Part shown: positions 1-8,818 of the stretch, piece by piece
How the letters are laid out: each line of letters starts with the position of its first letter
Position numbering within the stretch: position 1 is the first letter of the stretch
Assembly (NCBI RefSeq): GCF_051488665.1
Contig: NZ_JBPSEG010000002.1
Span: 248,001 to 312,000, forward strand
DNA: 64,000 nt
Reading direction: 5' to 3'
Origin: Melioribacter sp051488665
GTDB taxonomy: Bacteria > Bacteroidota > Ignavibacteria > Ignavibacteriales > Melioribacteraceae
The notes under the pieces: generated by a model
Told to the model about the DNA's origin: nothing
The model's input: the letters and a program-made list of their open reading frames with translations, nothing else
Database searches by the model: none
Made by a program: the position numbers and the translations under genes

Positions 1-1182
1 ATAAAAATCGGATGTATCGAGCGATAAAATGAAATTATAATTTGCCCTGGTAATTTTATTCAGGTTTACGGTAGGGAAATAATTTTCCTGCCATTTTAGA
101 GTCGAGTTGGCGGGCAGAACGGCAGGTTCAAAAAATTCGTGCGAATTGCCCGCCCACAATTCCACATATGGTCTTTTAACATTATCCGGGGACTCAAACG
201 GATTGACATTCTCATAATCGTCAAATTTCCACGCCCATATTTTGATTCCCGGGGTAATATTATTATCCGCTATTCTGATCAAGCCTTCATCGTTGTCGTG
301 ATTTATTACTCCCCAGTAATTAAGATTTTCATCATCCCACACATAAGCGATACCGTCGTTAACCCAATTCTTCCAATATCGTAACTTATCGAAATAATAG
401 ATTCCCCTTTGTCCGGGGACCTGTTTTTCCTGCCCGGCAATATCGGGATACCAGGCGGGTATTTTTATTTTATCCGCGGGGACAATGATCTCCAGCCCGT
501 CCGTACAAAACGGATTATTGCTGTCGGAACCTGGCGCCAGCGTCATACAAGTCCAGTACTCGTATTCGATATTTTCGTTTTTGTTGTTTTTAAGCTCCAC
601 TTCGGTTTTAAGAACAGAGTTCCCTTTAACCAGCGTAATAGTATAATCGCATTCGATCTCCGTCATACCGTACTTCCACTTATTCGGATCGGCGCCCTTA
701 AAATCTACCGTATCACGCCATCTCATAACACATATGATACTGTCTTCCGATTGATGAAGCACATTAAAATCCCACGGTAAAAACCAGGCTTTGCCGTGTT
801 CCGGCTCCGTCAAAGTAGGGAATATGCCGCCGTATACCATCAACCATTTATAATAAAACCAATCCTGTTCGACTCCATACGGAACGCCTACTGGATTTCG
901 GTAAAGCTGTTCGTGACCGGTCGGTTTATAAATAAGAGAGAGAATTCTACCGCCGAATTCGGGCGCCAATAATATTTTCAAATACTCGTTTTCAAGAATA
1001 TAGGCGTTGAATTTGACCGAGGTTGTGTCGAACGGCTCAGGAGAAAAAGAGTCAATCGAATTATCGTCGTTAAGCGTATATTTGAAAGTGTGCCAAGTAA
1101 TTAGAGTATCTTTCATGAAAGTCTGAGAAAACACTATAGACGAATAAACTACAAGCAGTATAAAAAATTTTATTAGTTTCAC
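1..1182 (-). CDS. DUF5107-like secreted protein, 3' end beyond the window
   Basis: The reading frame is open from a GTG at 1180-1182 to the left edge, so the C-terminus is missing. An AAAGG ribosome binding site lies about 9 nt upstream. The N-terminus has Lys followed by a hydrophobic stretch (IKFFILLVVYSSIVFS) typical of a signal peptide. The body contains GGRILSLIYKPTGHEQLYRN, a pattern I associate with DUF5107 proteins, which have a galactose-mutarotase-like fold and occur in glycan loci. It is the last visible gene of the glucan locus, 18 nt after the GH30 gene, so co-transcription is likely. No catalytic activity can be assigned from sequence alone. Confidence 0.7.
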   Translation of the reverse strand, partial: MKLIKFFILLVVYSSIVFSQTFMKDTLITWHTFKYTLNDDNSIDSFSPEPFDTTSVKFNAYILENEYLKILLAPEFGGRILSLIYKPTGHEQLYRNPVGVPYGVEQDWFYYKWLMVYGGIFPTLTEPEHGKAWFLPWDFNVLHQSEDSIICVMRWRDTVDFKGADPNKWKYGMTEIECDYTITLVKGNSVLKTEVELKNNKNENIEYEYWTCMTLAPGSDSNNPFCTDGLEIIVPADKIKIPAWYPDIAGQEKQVPGQRGIYYFDKLRYWKNWVNDGIAYVWDDENLNYWGVINHDNDEGLIRIADNNITPGIKIWAWKFDDYENVNPFESPDNVKRPYVELWAGNSHEFFEPAVLPANSTLKWQENYFPTVNLNKITRANYNFILSLDTSDFY

Positions 1183-1200
1183 GGATCAGCCTTTATTTAA

Positions 1201-2622
1201 TTAAAGAATTATAGTTATAAGAGCATGTGGAGGACTTTTATATCTGATAACCCGATTATCAAACCAGACCTGGAAATCTCTGTCGGCTTCCGATAAGTTA
1301 AGAATAGTAACCGAAATAGTTCCGTCACTATTTTGAAATGCAGTGGCAATAAAATAATCGCTGCTCGAAGTAGTCGCAATTCTTCTAGCTCCCGGACGGA
1401 TGAATTTAGAAAAATGTCCGAATGTATAAAACGGCGGATTATATTCAACTTCTCCGGTTGTAGAATTTGCAATTGCAATATTTCCCGGAACTTCACCGCC
1501 AGCATGACGCGGTCCGCCGTTTTCATCTAACAGCAAATTCCAGAAGACCCATCCCCGGGTCCAGTTATTCAAGTCAATGATAACATTTTTAGCCAGATTA
1601 AAAGCGTCCTCCCAGCTGCCGCCTACGCTTCCTTCCGTAAATAACAAACCTTTATCGGGATATGCATCGTGGACAATACGTACGTTATCAAAATGATCTC
1701 CGACGTACCAGTGAAATCCCATACCCCAGATATACTTCGATGCGACAGAATCATCATAGGCGACTTTTGCTCTCTGATACATCAACCCTCTATTATGGTC
1801 CCATATTAATAATTTAATATTATCATAACCGTTACTATGAAGCTCGGGACCGAGGTAATCGCGTACAAAATTCTTTTCTTCCTGAGCTGTAAAAATACAC
1901 GATTCCCATACTTGCACAGCCAGAGGTTCATTTTGCACAGTTAATCCCCATAAATCAATTCCTTCTTTACGATAAGCTTTCAGATATTTTATTATATATT
2001 CCGCCCATGTTTTACGGTATTCCGATTTTAGTTTACCGCCATAGAGCATGGTCCCGTTTGTCTTCATCCATGCCGGTGGGCTCCATGGCGAAGCAAATAA
2101 TTTCATCTTACCTCGGGAAACGCGTAGAGCTTCCTGTAAAAAAGGTATCCGATACTTTTTATCGTGAGCAATAGAAAAATGTTTTAGTTCTTTATCGCCT
2201 TCCACATCATCATAAGTGTACATTTCGTCGGAATAGTCACAGCTGTGTATTGTAGTTCTGCAAAGCGAAAATCCGAATCCGTTTTCATAATCAAAACATT
2301 TTTCAAGAAATTCTTTTCTACTTCTATCATTGAGTTTATAAAAATTAATAGCCGCAGCGTCCGTAAACGCTCCTCCGAAACCAATTATTTCTTGATATTT
2401 TATTTTGGGATCAATAATTATAGTAGGGTAATTTTCATCGGGTTGTTCTAGCGGTTCCAGCGCTCGCGGTCCAGCGTATTTCATTAATAAATTTCCGGAT
2501 TCCGAAGTAATAAATATTTTTGCTTCTTTGTACTCTTTTCCCTGCGCTATTATTTGGTTCAAGGCGAAAAAGAAGAAAGTTAATATAAGAGCTATAAAAA
2601 CATTTCTTTTTTTTAAATTCAT
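1201..2622 (-). CDS. Secreted GH30 family glycoside hydrolase (beta-glucanase/glucosidase type)
   Basis: 473 residues with an N-terminal signal peptide ending near FALNQIIAQG. GH30 hallmarks are visible: GFGGAFTDAAA (81-91), SPWSPPAWMKTNG (178-190), the acid/base Glu232 in LTVQNEP, and the nucleophile Glu330 in LLFTEGSVG. GH30 enzymes are retaining (beta/alpha)8-barrel hydrolases; bacterial relatives act on beta-1,6-glucan, beta-glucosides or xylan. The neighbouring GH16 and GH5 suggest a role in trimming beta-1,3(1,6)-glucan outside the cytoplasm, which is an inference. A second, distinct GH30 (18696-20192) heads the other transcript of the locus. Export is by signal peptide only; no type IX C-terminal domain is present. 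Confidence 0.9.
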   Translation of the reverse strand: MNLKKRNVFIALILTFFFFALNQIIAQGKEYKEAKIFITSESGNLLMKYAGPRALEPLEQPDENYPTIIIDPKIKYQEIIGFGGAFTDAAAINFYKLNDRSRKEFLEKCFDYENGFGFSLCRTTIHSCDYSDEMYTYDDVEGDKELKHFSIAHDKKYRIPFLQEALRVSRGKMKLFASPWSPPAWMKTNGTMLYGGKLKSEYRKTWAEYIIKYLKAYRKEGIDLWGLTVQNEPLAVQVWESCIFTAQEEKNFVRDYLGPELHSNGYDNIKLLIWDHNRGLMYQRAKVAYDDSVASKYIWGMGFHWYVGDHFDNVRIVHDAYPDKGLLFTEGSVGGSWEDAFNLAKNVIIDLNNWTRGWVFWNLLLDENGGPRHAGGEVPGNIAIANSTTGEVEYNPPFYTFGHFSKFIRPGARRIATTSSSDYFIATAFQNSDGTISVTILNLSEADRDFQVWFDNRVIRYKSPPHALITIIL

Positions 2623-2642
2623 TATTTATTCTCCTTTTGCAA

Positions 2643-2864
2643 CTAATTTTCTGAAAGTCTTACAATTCCATATGCATGCGTGTCTTTATCAGTATAGTAT
2701 TTGCCGCCATTCCAGATATAAAGCAATTCCGATTGTTCATTAACACCTGCAAAAACACGAATAAGCGCTCCGAAGAATTTCCGATAGCTTGGTGCCGTAT
2801 TTATTTCTTTCCATGGGTTTGCGGGTTCAACGGATAGAGCGACTTTACCATTTCCGGTAAGAAA
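2643..2864 (-). pseudogene. Stranded 73-codon coding remnant between GH5 and GH30 genes
   Basis: An open frame with no good start codon runs from just after an in-frame stop (2865-2867) to TAG at 2643-2645. It overlaps the last 64 nt of the GH5 gene in another frame. Its product contains VEPANPWKEINTAPSYRKF and LLYIWNGGKYYTDKDTHAYG, which reads as ordinary protein sequence and ends shortly before the ribosome binding site of the GH30 gene. I cannot name a family. It may be the C-terminus of a lost gene, or of the GH5 protein itself after a frameshift near 2840-2860. Confidence 0.45.
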
Positions 2865-4048
2865 TTACAATATTTTGAATTAGTTAATACAGCCTGTTCA
2901 AACAACCACTTCTCGGCATCTTCTCCGGATGGTTTTTCAGCTTTACCGTTCCAATATTCCAGAATTTTTAAAAATCCTTTAGTCCGGATAATTGACCACG
3001 GCTGGGTTTCTCTGTCGAACTTTTTATGAGTCCACCACGACCAGCTGACTCCCTGCTTTTCCAGAAATTTAGTCGCTTTAATGTTAATCGTATATGGCGG
3101 ACCCTGCTCGCCCGTTTCGCCGTGCCATAGCGGGATGTTATATTTATCTCTCAACTTTGCCCATCTATCAAGCGACACCGAATCCGATACTGGAGGATAG
3201 GAATGGAAAGCTACAGCAAGATGTTTATCCCAGTCGAGCGGTTCTAACATGTCAAAATTTTGCGCCCAGTCGTCTCCCTCAACGAAAATGACTCCTTCTG
3301 TATCAATCAATCTTATTACCGAAGTAAGCTCAATATAAAGTTTTCGTAAAAGAGATGGATCGAAACCGTATCGGATTAATAAAGGCTCGTTTAGCAAGTC
3401 GTATCCAATAATGCATTCTTTATTTTTATACCTTTTCGCTATTTGAAACCACAGGTCTTTGCATCTTGGCCAATAAATTTCGGGTTGGCTCCAGAGTTTG
3501 GCTTCCCCGTCGCTATCGGAAATATTTTCAGCATTCTGGCTTCCCGGGGCTCCGTGCATATCCCATATTATTCCGACCTGATATTTTGAACACCAACTTA
3601 CAATACTGTCCAGCCTTGAAAATCCGTACTCGGAATATATATATGGCGGTTTAACATTAATTTGTTCCTCCGGTTGTAGAAAAGAAGCTAAGATCGGAAC
3701 TCTGATTGAATTGACTCCCCACGATTTCATTGCGGCTATATCTTCTTCGGTAACGTAATTTTCGTAGTAAAGCTTCCAGAACTTTTCCGCTTTTTCTTTT
3801 CCGATAATTTCTTCGATAGCTCTTTGAAATTGTCTGGGTCTGTCGATTTTTCTAATCCCCCACATATAGCCTTCGGGTAATAACCATCCTCCTAATCCGA
3901 AGCCACGCAAAATTACAGTATCTCCGCTTTTTCTGTCGACAAAATATTTCCCTTTGGTTGTTACATACGCGTCAACATTAAAATTAAAAACACACACTAT
4001 AAACAGAAATCGCAATGCTATTTGGGCGGCGTTTCTGTTTTTCATCAT
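2801..4048 (-). CDS. Secreted GH5 family glycoside hydrolase (exo-beta-1,3-glucanase-like)
   Basis: 415 residues with a signal peptide (ALRFLFIVCVFNFNVDA). The GH5 fold is shown by GVNSIRVPI (111-119), DMHGAPGSQNAEN (163-175), the acid/base Glu221 in YDLLNEPLL, the HSYPP element (282-286) and the nucleophile Glu311 in LWHGETGEQG. The layout resembles GH5 exo-1,3-glucanases and endoglucanases rather than mannanases, but the subfamily is uncertain. A strong GAGGAGGA precedes two adjacent ATG codons, so initiation may be at either. The C-terminus is odd: its last 20 codons overlap a coherent protein sequence in another frame, which raises the possibility of a frameshifted tail. It lies 23 nt downstream of the tandem beta-helix gene. 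Confidence 0.85.
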   Translation of the reverse strand: MMKNRNAAQIALRFLFIVCVFNFNVDAYVTTKGKYFVDRKSGDTVILRGFGLGGWLLPEGYMWGIRKIDRPRQFQRAIEEIIGKEKAEKFWKLYYENYVTEEDIAAMKSWGVNSIRVPILASFLQPEEQINVKPPYIYSEYGFSRLDSIVSWCSKYQVGIIWDMHGAPGSQNAENISDSDGEAKLWSQPEIYWPRCKDLWFQIAKRYKNKECIIGYDLLNEPLLIRYGFDPSLLRKLYIELTSVIRLIDTEGVIFVEGDDWAQNFDMLEPLDWDKHLAVAFHSYPPVSDSVSLDRWAKLRDKYNIPLWHGETGEQGPPYTINIKATKFLEKQGVSWSWWTHKKFDRETQPWSIIRTKGFLKILEYWNGKAEKPSGEDAEKWLFEQAVLTNSKYCNFLPEMVKSLYPLNPQTHGKK

Positions 4049-4071
4049 TCCTCCTCAGGTTAAATATATTC

Positions 4072-6984
4072 TTAATTTATATTTCCATTTAGCTTTATTT
4101 GATAAATCGATTTTCGAGCCGTTATGAAGAGAATATTTCGCTTCCCAATCAGAACGTTTGTCGGACGTTCGGGAGTTTTAATTCTTTTTAACAGTTTTCC
4201 GGATTTATCGTAAACGTAAATATCGCCTGCGGGAATGTAGACATTGCCTTTCGAATCGACTGCTGCGTCGAGCTCGCCCTGTTCGGCAAATAATTGAGGG
4301 CCCGAAAGCATTCCGTTGTTTTTGACTTTGAATTTCCATGTTTTCTGTCCGAACTCGTCTGCCATAAAATATTCTTTGCCGGGGACGGCGTATCTGAGCG
4401 CGACCGTTCTGTTTAGATCGTTATAATGCGGTATTATCAAGGAACTGTCTGGCGATATAAAATATTCTTCGAACGGATTGGCGTTGTTTCTGAAATACAT
4501 CGTGTAAGAAGAATGACTGTACGGAAAACATGCCGCAGAGTCCGTAGTAATGGTCAAAAAATCGTGTTCGTCCCTCCACAGATGCGAAGGGTGCGCCGCA
4601 AAACGAGGCATTATTTCGCCGGGTTTAATTGTTTTCAAGGTCGTAAGATTTTCATCCCCCTTTTTCAGATCGGCGCTGTATACTTCTCCATTAACAGATG
4701 TAATTATCAAATTGCCGCTAGCGTCGAACGTGATTGCGACCGGTTCGAATGTTAAGTCCTTAACTGTAGTAAGCGATTTATTTTTTACTGACCATTTATA
4801 AATTCTTTTAAATCGCGAGTCGACAAAAAAGATATCGCCTTTATCATCCAGCGCCGCGCCTGTAATAAATTCAAAACCGCCTACCAATTTTTCTACCTCG
4901 TAACGCTCCTGTTGCGATTCGGTTCCTTTTACCACAAGTCGCGCTATTTCTCTGTCGCGTACAAATATATTTTTATTAATATCGTACAATGTATTGTTGT
5001 ATGAGAGTACAGTGGGACTGTAAACGTGTATGCCCCGGAATTCAACGTCTTTACAATTGCTTACTATTATACCGTAAGGGTAAGGAGTTTTCATTCTGAT
5101 AACTCTATAAAGGTACAGATTGGCAAAGAGCAGATCAGACGAGTTTTCGATTCTCAAAGGAAGAGCTTCGGGACTTTCGGCGCTCTCTTCTTCCATCTGC
5201 AGGGCATAAATTTCCCAGTTGGACACGTTTTTGATAATCACTTCATTGCGAACGTGATGCTCTACCGACATAGCATAAATTTTACCAGGAGCGCTAGTTT
5301 CAGAAATATATAATCCAGCCGTTGCATATGTATTAGGCGTCCAGATATCTTTAAATATTCCTCCGCCTCCGTTTGTAATCCAGAGGCTCCAATATTGTTT
5401 GTCCCAGTCCCAATCCTTCAAAGGGTCTCCTGTTCTGTATTCGTTATAAATCGGAACGTAATTACCTGATGCCGTATAAGTGCCATGACCACCGAGCAGA
5501 CGGACGTCGTTCATAAGAGATTTTTTACCTGCCATCCATTTAACTGCGACCGCTCTGTTATTGTAGAGTCCCGGATCAACTCCGATACCCGTAACAATAT
5601 TATTGCCTCCTTCCGGCGTTTCCAAAACAGCAAGCGGACCGCCTTCTTTACTGAATTCAGGCAGTTTTTCTTCCAAGACTATTTGCGTTGTTATGGGGTT
5701 AAGACCAATTAAGATTGTATTCTTATTAAGCCGAATTGTCTCTTTTACTTTATACCTTCCCGTCGGGAAATAAATAACGTCGTGTTTAGAAATTGCTTCC
5801 TTTATAATCTGCGTGTCGTCATCGATTCCGTTCCCTTTTGCGCCAATACTTTTAATATTTATCCATTCTTTATCTTTAGGGAGAGACGATATTTCTTTTT
5901 TATAATTTTTTAATTGTATGTAATCATTGTCATATTCGAAAGTCGTCTTTATTTCAGAAGGCGCGTTAAGGCTGTCGATCTGAAGTCCGTGAATAAAATT
6001 GATTATGCGAAATTCTTCTTTGGGTGCCTCAACGGTTTTTCCGCTTTTTCTGAATGCGGCAATTGTACTAACGTTGTTACACGAAACATCTTTCAAATTA
6101 TATTGAGCTGTTGAATTATACTCTTCGCTTATAGTCAGGAGCGCTCCTCTAATGTTTTCAAAATATGAGCGCGTAATAAATAATTTTTCCGCTCTGTCCG
6201 GATTAACAGTAATAGCGTCCGGTAAATTTCGAAAAACCGAATTAACGATCGTAAAGCCGGCTTCTTCGGTTTTAACGGCTGCAATTTTCTGGTTCTCGAA
6301 AATGCAGTCGATCATCAGGAATGGCCAACTCGGCGAAGTTTTAGTTGCTATTATGCCGTATTCTCCCCCCACAAACCGGCAATCTTCAATTTCGTTGCCG
6401 ATTTCTTCCATGCCTGCCAGAGCGCTGCCTATATAAAAATCGACGTGAGAAATGTATGAATGCTGCGCAAAATGCGAACGAACCGCAACCGCCGACGGAT
6501 TACCATCGTTAATAATAATTACAACGTTACTAAGAGCGCTGTAAAAAGTTCCCGGGTTTGCGTCTCTTATCGGTTGTCCCCGACGCGGTTTATTGCTGGC
6601 AAAGTGAAACAGATATTTGTTTTCTTCGCCGCTGAAGCCGGGAGTGTTTTCTTTAAGTACAAAAACCGGTTTGTTTTTTCCTATACCAATTACTCTTATT
6701 CCCTTCCATATATAAACCGTACCCGAAATTTCATACTCGCCTTCCGGGATAAAAACAATACCGTATTTCGATTTTTTTTCTACCTCGTCAATCGCGTCCT
6801 GCAAAGCTTGCGTGTCGTCGCCTTCCGAATTTGGGGTTACATTAAATTTATCCGGCGTTAAATAGACTGCCAACGAATCCAATATAAAAGGAGGATAAAA
6901 TGATTCCGATATTTTTTGAGCATATAGTTCAGAAAGAATTAAAAAAAATAGCACTATTAGTGGTAATATCTTTTTGCCGCTCAT
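4072..6984 (-). CDS. Secreted tandem beta-helix (Pectate_lyase_3/GH55-like) protein with C-terminal propeller
   Basis: About 970 residues starting MSGKKILPLIVLFF, a clear signal peptide ending at ELYAQ. An ATG 54 nt further upstream lies inside a terminator hairpin and is rejected as start. Two similar modules begin with the NSEGDDTQALQDAI and GNGIDDDTQIIKEAI elements, each followed by an FPTGRY- or IPEGEY-type strand, the signature of right-handed beta-helices such as Pectate_lyase_3. Two tandem helices are typical of GH55 exo-beta-1,3-glucanases, which would suit this locus, but that assignment is inference. The last roughly 300 residues (GAALDDKGDIFFVDS, GELDAAVDSKGNVYIPAGD) look like an NHL/SMP-30 beta-propeller. 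Confidence 0.7.
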   Translation of the reverse strand: MSGKKILPLIVLFFLILSELYAQKISESFYPPFILDSLAVYLTPDKFNVTPNSEGDDTQALQDAIDEVEKKSKYGIVFIPEGEYEISGTVYIWKGIRVIGIGKNKPVFVLKENTPGFSGEENKYLFHFASNKPRRGQPIRDANPGTFYSALSNVVIIINDGNPSAVAVRSHFAQHSYISHVDFYIGSALAGMEEIGNEIEDCRFVGGEYGIIATKTSPSWPFLMIDCIFENQKIAAVKTEEAGFTIVNSVFRNLPDAITVNPDRAEKLFITRSYFENIRGALLTISEEYNSTAQYNLKDVSCNNVSTIAAFRKSGKTVEAPKEEFRIINFIHGLQIDSLNAPSEIKTTFEYDNDYIQLKNYKKEISSLPKDKEWINIKSIGAKGNGIDDDTQIIKEAISKHDVIYFPTGRYKVKETIRLNKNTILIGLNPITTQIVLEEKLPEFSKEGGPLAVLETPEGGNNIVTGIGVDPGLYNNRAVAVKWMAGKKSLMNDVRLLGGHGTYTASGNYVPIYNEYRTGDPLKDWDWDKQYWSLWITNGGGGIFKDIWTPNTYATAGLYISETSAPGKIYAMSVEHHVRNEVIIKNVSNWEIYALQMEEESAESPEALPLRIENSSDLLFANLYLYRVIRMKTPYPYGIIVSNCKDVEFRGIHVYSPTVLSYNNTLYDINKNIFVRDREIARLVVKGTESQQERYEVEKLVGGFEFITGAALDDKGDIFFVDSRFKRIYKWSVKNKSLTTVKDLTFEPVAITFDASGNLIITSVNGEVYSADLKKGDENLTTLKTIKPGEIMPRFAAHPSHLWRDEHDFLTITTDSAACFPYSHSSYTMYFRNNANPFEEYFISPDSSLIIPHYNDLNRTVALRYAVPGKEYFMADEFGQKTWKFKVKNNGMLSGPQLFAEQGELDAAVDSKGNVYIPAGDIYVYDKSGKLLKRIKTPERPTNVLIGKRNILFITARKSIYQIKLNGNIN

Positions 6985-7012
6985 CGCCGCCCCGCTGTTA
7001 AAATGAAATAGA

Positions 7013-7053
7013 ATAAAAAAATAATACAGGGCGCCCATATAACAGGCGCCCTG
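7013..7053 (-). terminator. Rho-independent terminator after the type IX-secreted beta-helix gene
   Basis: A perfect 9-bp stem (CAGGGCGCC at 7027-7035 with GGCGCCCTG at 7045-7053) with a 9-nt loop is followed on the minus strand by TATTATTTTTTT. It lies directly after the stop of the 7063-8736 gene and before the tandem beta-helix gene, so it may attenuate transcription within the locus, giving more of the receptor-proximal products than of the downstream enzymes. Confidence 0.85.
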
Positions 7054-7062
7054 AAGTGGAGG

Positions 7063-8736
7063 CTATTTAAGTAACATCATCTTCTTGACCTGGATATTAT
7101 TTTCCATTTCAAGTTTATAGAAGTAAATACCGGCGGGCACGCTAACGCCGGCGGAATTTTTTCCGTTCCAGGTTACAAAATGACTTCCTGCATTTTTAAC
7201 GTCGTCAACCAGAGTAATTACTTTTTCTCCCAACAAATTAAATACGCTTAGATTTACGTAACCTGATTTGTTGAGATTGAATCTGATGATGGTCGAAGGA
7301 TTAAATGGGTTGGGATAATTTTGCAAAAGTTGGAAATCATTCGGTACACCGTTCGAATTTTCTTCGACGCTGACCAAATCGGGATAATATCTGAGATCTC
7401 CAAGCGGCAGTCCGTCTGTGCCCACTAATCCCGCGTAAGATCTGAAGTTTTCAGGCAGCGGATAAGGATTGATCAAACGATAGAATTGAGGATCAGAAAC
7501 CTGGTCGGCATCCCAATCCCATTCATGCATAGAACCGGCTCTAATATCCAGACATACCTGAACCAATTTGGCGGTAGCTTCCGACAAAGCGGGGAAATCA
7601 TTAAACATCGGATCCTGGTTCCAGGTATTTTCTTCGACCAAGCCGGGCCATTCAGCGTCGTTGTCGAACATTGCTCTTGTACGGCTGTTCATCCACACCT
7701 GAGCTTTTACCGTGTCGTTATTAGCCCAATAGTCCTGGACATCCTGAGTAAAGTAATAAAGGTTATTCTTTACAATTATCTCTCTTTCACTTTCGGGAAT
7801 AGTATATTCGCCGGGTTCGCCGAGTTCATTGGCGGCAAGTGTATCGACGTTAATCAAACCGTATTCGAGGTGGTCGGGATCTTGTCCTTCTTCTTCCGTT
7901 TCGGTCAAAGAAAGAGCGCTGGCATTATAGAATATGTTATTCGTAAATTTAGCTTTAAGCCATTGTGTTTCGTGGAAGGGCCACTTCAATAAATTCACGA
8001 ATGTACAATGGTCGACTTCGATATATTGAACTACATCTGGAGGGAAAATAAAGAAACTGTTTGATTGGAAGTAAGTGCAGTTCTTTACGACAAATGTATC
8101 TACAACTCCTGCTTGCTCAAAGAAGAATAGGAACGTCGTCCATTGGTCGCCCGGATTTTGCTCGTTGCGCGCATGCAATTTATTTATGAACCAGCTTGTG
8201 TGCGGCTGTGCAGTAGCAATTGCAGACCACCCGTTATAGTCGAGCCATACGCCGTCGAGAGTAACAGTAACAAAAGAATCCTGAACTGCCAGAGCTTGTC
8301 CAAATCCCCAGCCTCTGTTTTGACCGCCAGCGTCAATACCAGCCAACCATACATTTTTAATAGTAATGTCAGCCCATGTATTGATGAGGTTCATTGTGGC
8401 GGTTCCGCCGTCTGCTGTTACATTCGATAAAATTTTCGGCGGAGCTTTTTCCGGATCGTTTTCAACCGGCGGGTCGGCAACTATTTTAACGGGATTTTTC
8501 AAGTCAACGGCTTTGTCGACAATATAGAAATTTCCTCTTTCGAGTTTGTATACGGAATGCAACTGTTCGCCTGCGGCGTTTGTATCGGCGACTATATAAT
8601 CGATAAGCGAATTAACATACGGATCGCCGTTTTCATGGTTTGCAGGCACGTAGACAGTGTCTGTCTGCTGTGCAAATATCACTCCCCCATAGAGCGTTAC
8701 CGTCAGTATAAACAGTAAAAGTTTTTTCAGCTTCAT
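7063..8736 (-). CDS. Surface protein with beta-helix and type IX secretion C-terminal domain
   Basis: 557 residues: signal peptide (LLLFILTVTLYGGVIFAQ), a central region rich in short beta-strand repeats (KNVWLAGIDAGG, FVVKNCTYFQSN, YIEVDHCTFVNL) that suggests a parallel beta-helix, and a C-terminal domain at 470-557 beginning LLQNYPNPFNPST and ending KKMMLLK, the standard Por/type IX sorting signal. No catalytic motif is recognised. It follows the TonB-dependent receptor gene by 82 nt and is closed by a strong terminator. In position it takes the place that SusD or a surface glycan-binding protein occupies in Bacteroidota glycan loci, so a glycan-binding role is plausible but unproven. Confidence 0.8.
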   Translation of the reverse strand: MKLKKLLLFILTVTLYGGVIFAQQTDTVYVPANHENGDPYVNSLIDYIVADTNAAGEQLHSVYKLERGNFYIVDKAVDLKNPVKIVADPPVENDPEKAPPKILSNVTADGGTATMNLINTWADITIKNVWLAGIDAGGQNRGWGFGQALAVQDSFVTVTLDGVWLDYNGWSAIATAQPHTSWFINKLHARNEQNPGDQWTTFLFFFEQAGVVDTFVVKNCTYFQSNSFFIFPPDVVQYIEVDHCTFVNLLKWPFHETQWLKAKFTNNIFYNASALSLTETEEEGQDPDHLEYGLINVDTLAANELGEPGEYTIPESEREIIVKNNLYYFTQDVQDYWANNDTVKAQVWMNSRTRAMFDNDAEWPGLVEENTWNQDPMFNDFPALSEATAKLVQVCLDIRAGSMHEWDWDADQVSDPQFYRLINPYPLPENFRSYAGLVGTDGLPLGDLRYYPDLVSVEENSNGVPNDFQLLQNYPNPFNPSTIIRFNLNKSGYVNLSVFNLLGEKVITLVDDVKNAGSHFVTWNGKNSAGVSVPAGIYFYKLEMENNIQVKKMMLLK

Positions 8737-8818
8737 AGTACCTCCTAATTGATTAATGAGTTTTAGTTATTAAATAAGCGATTAATAATTTGTTATTTAT
8801 CAAGCCGCCTCCCGAATA

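Noticed and set aside
139..780. Plus-strand frames at 139-384 and 409-780
   Set aside because: They are antisense to the continuous minus-strand DUF5107-like frame and carry no domain or start signals.
7028..7038. The upstream ATG at 7036-7038 as start of the tandem beta-helix gene
   Set aside because: It is inside the loop and stem of a strong terminator and would put 18 odd residues before a clear signal peptide; the ATG at 6982-6984 is better.
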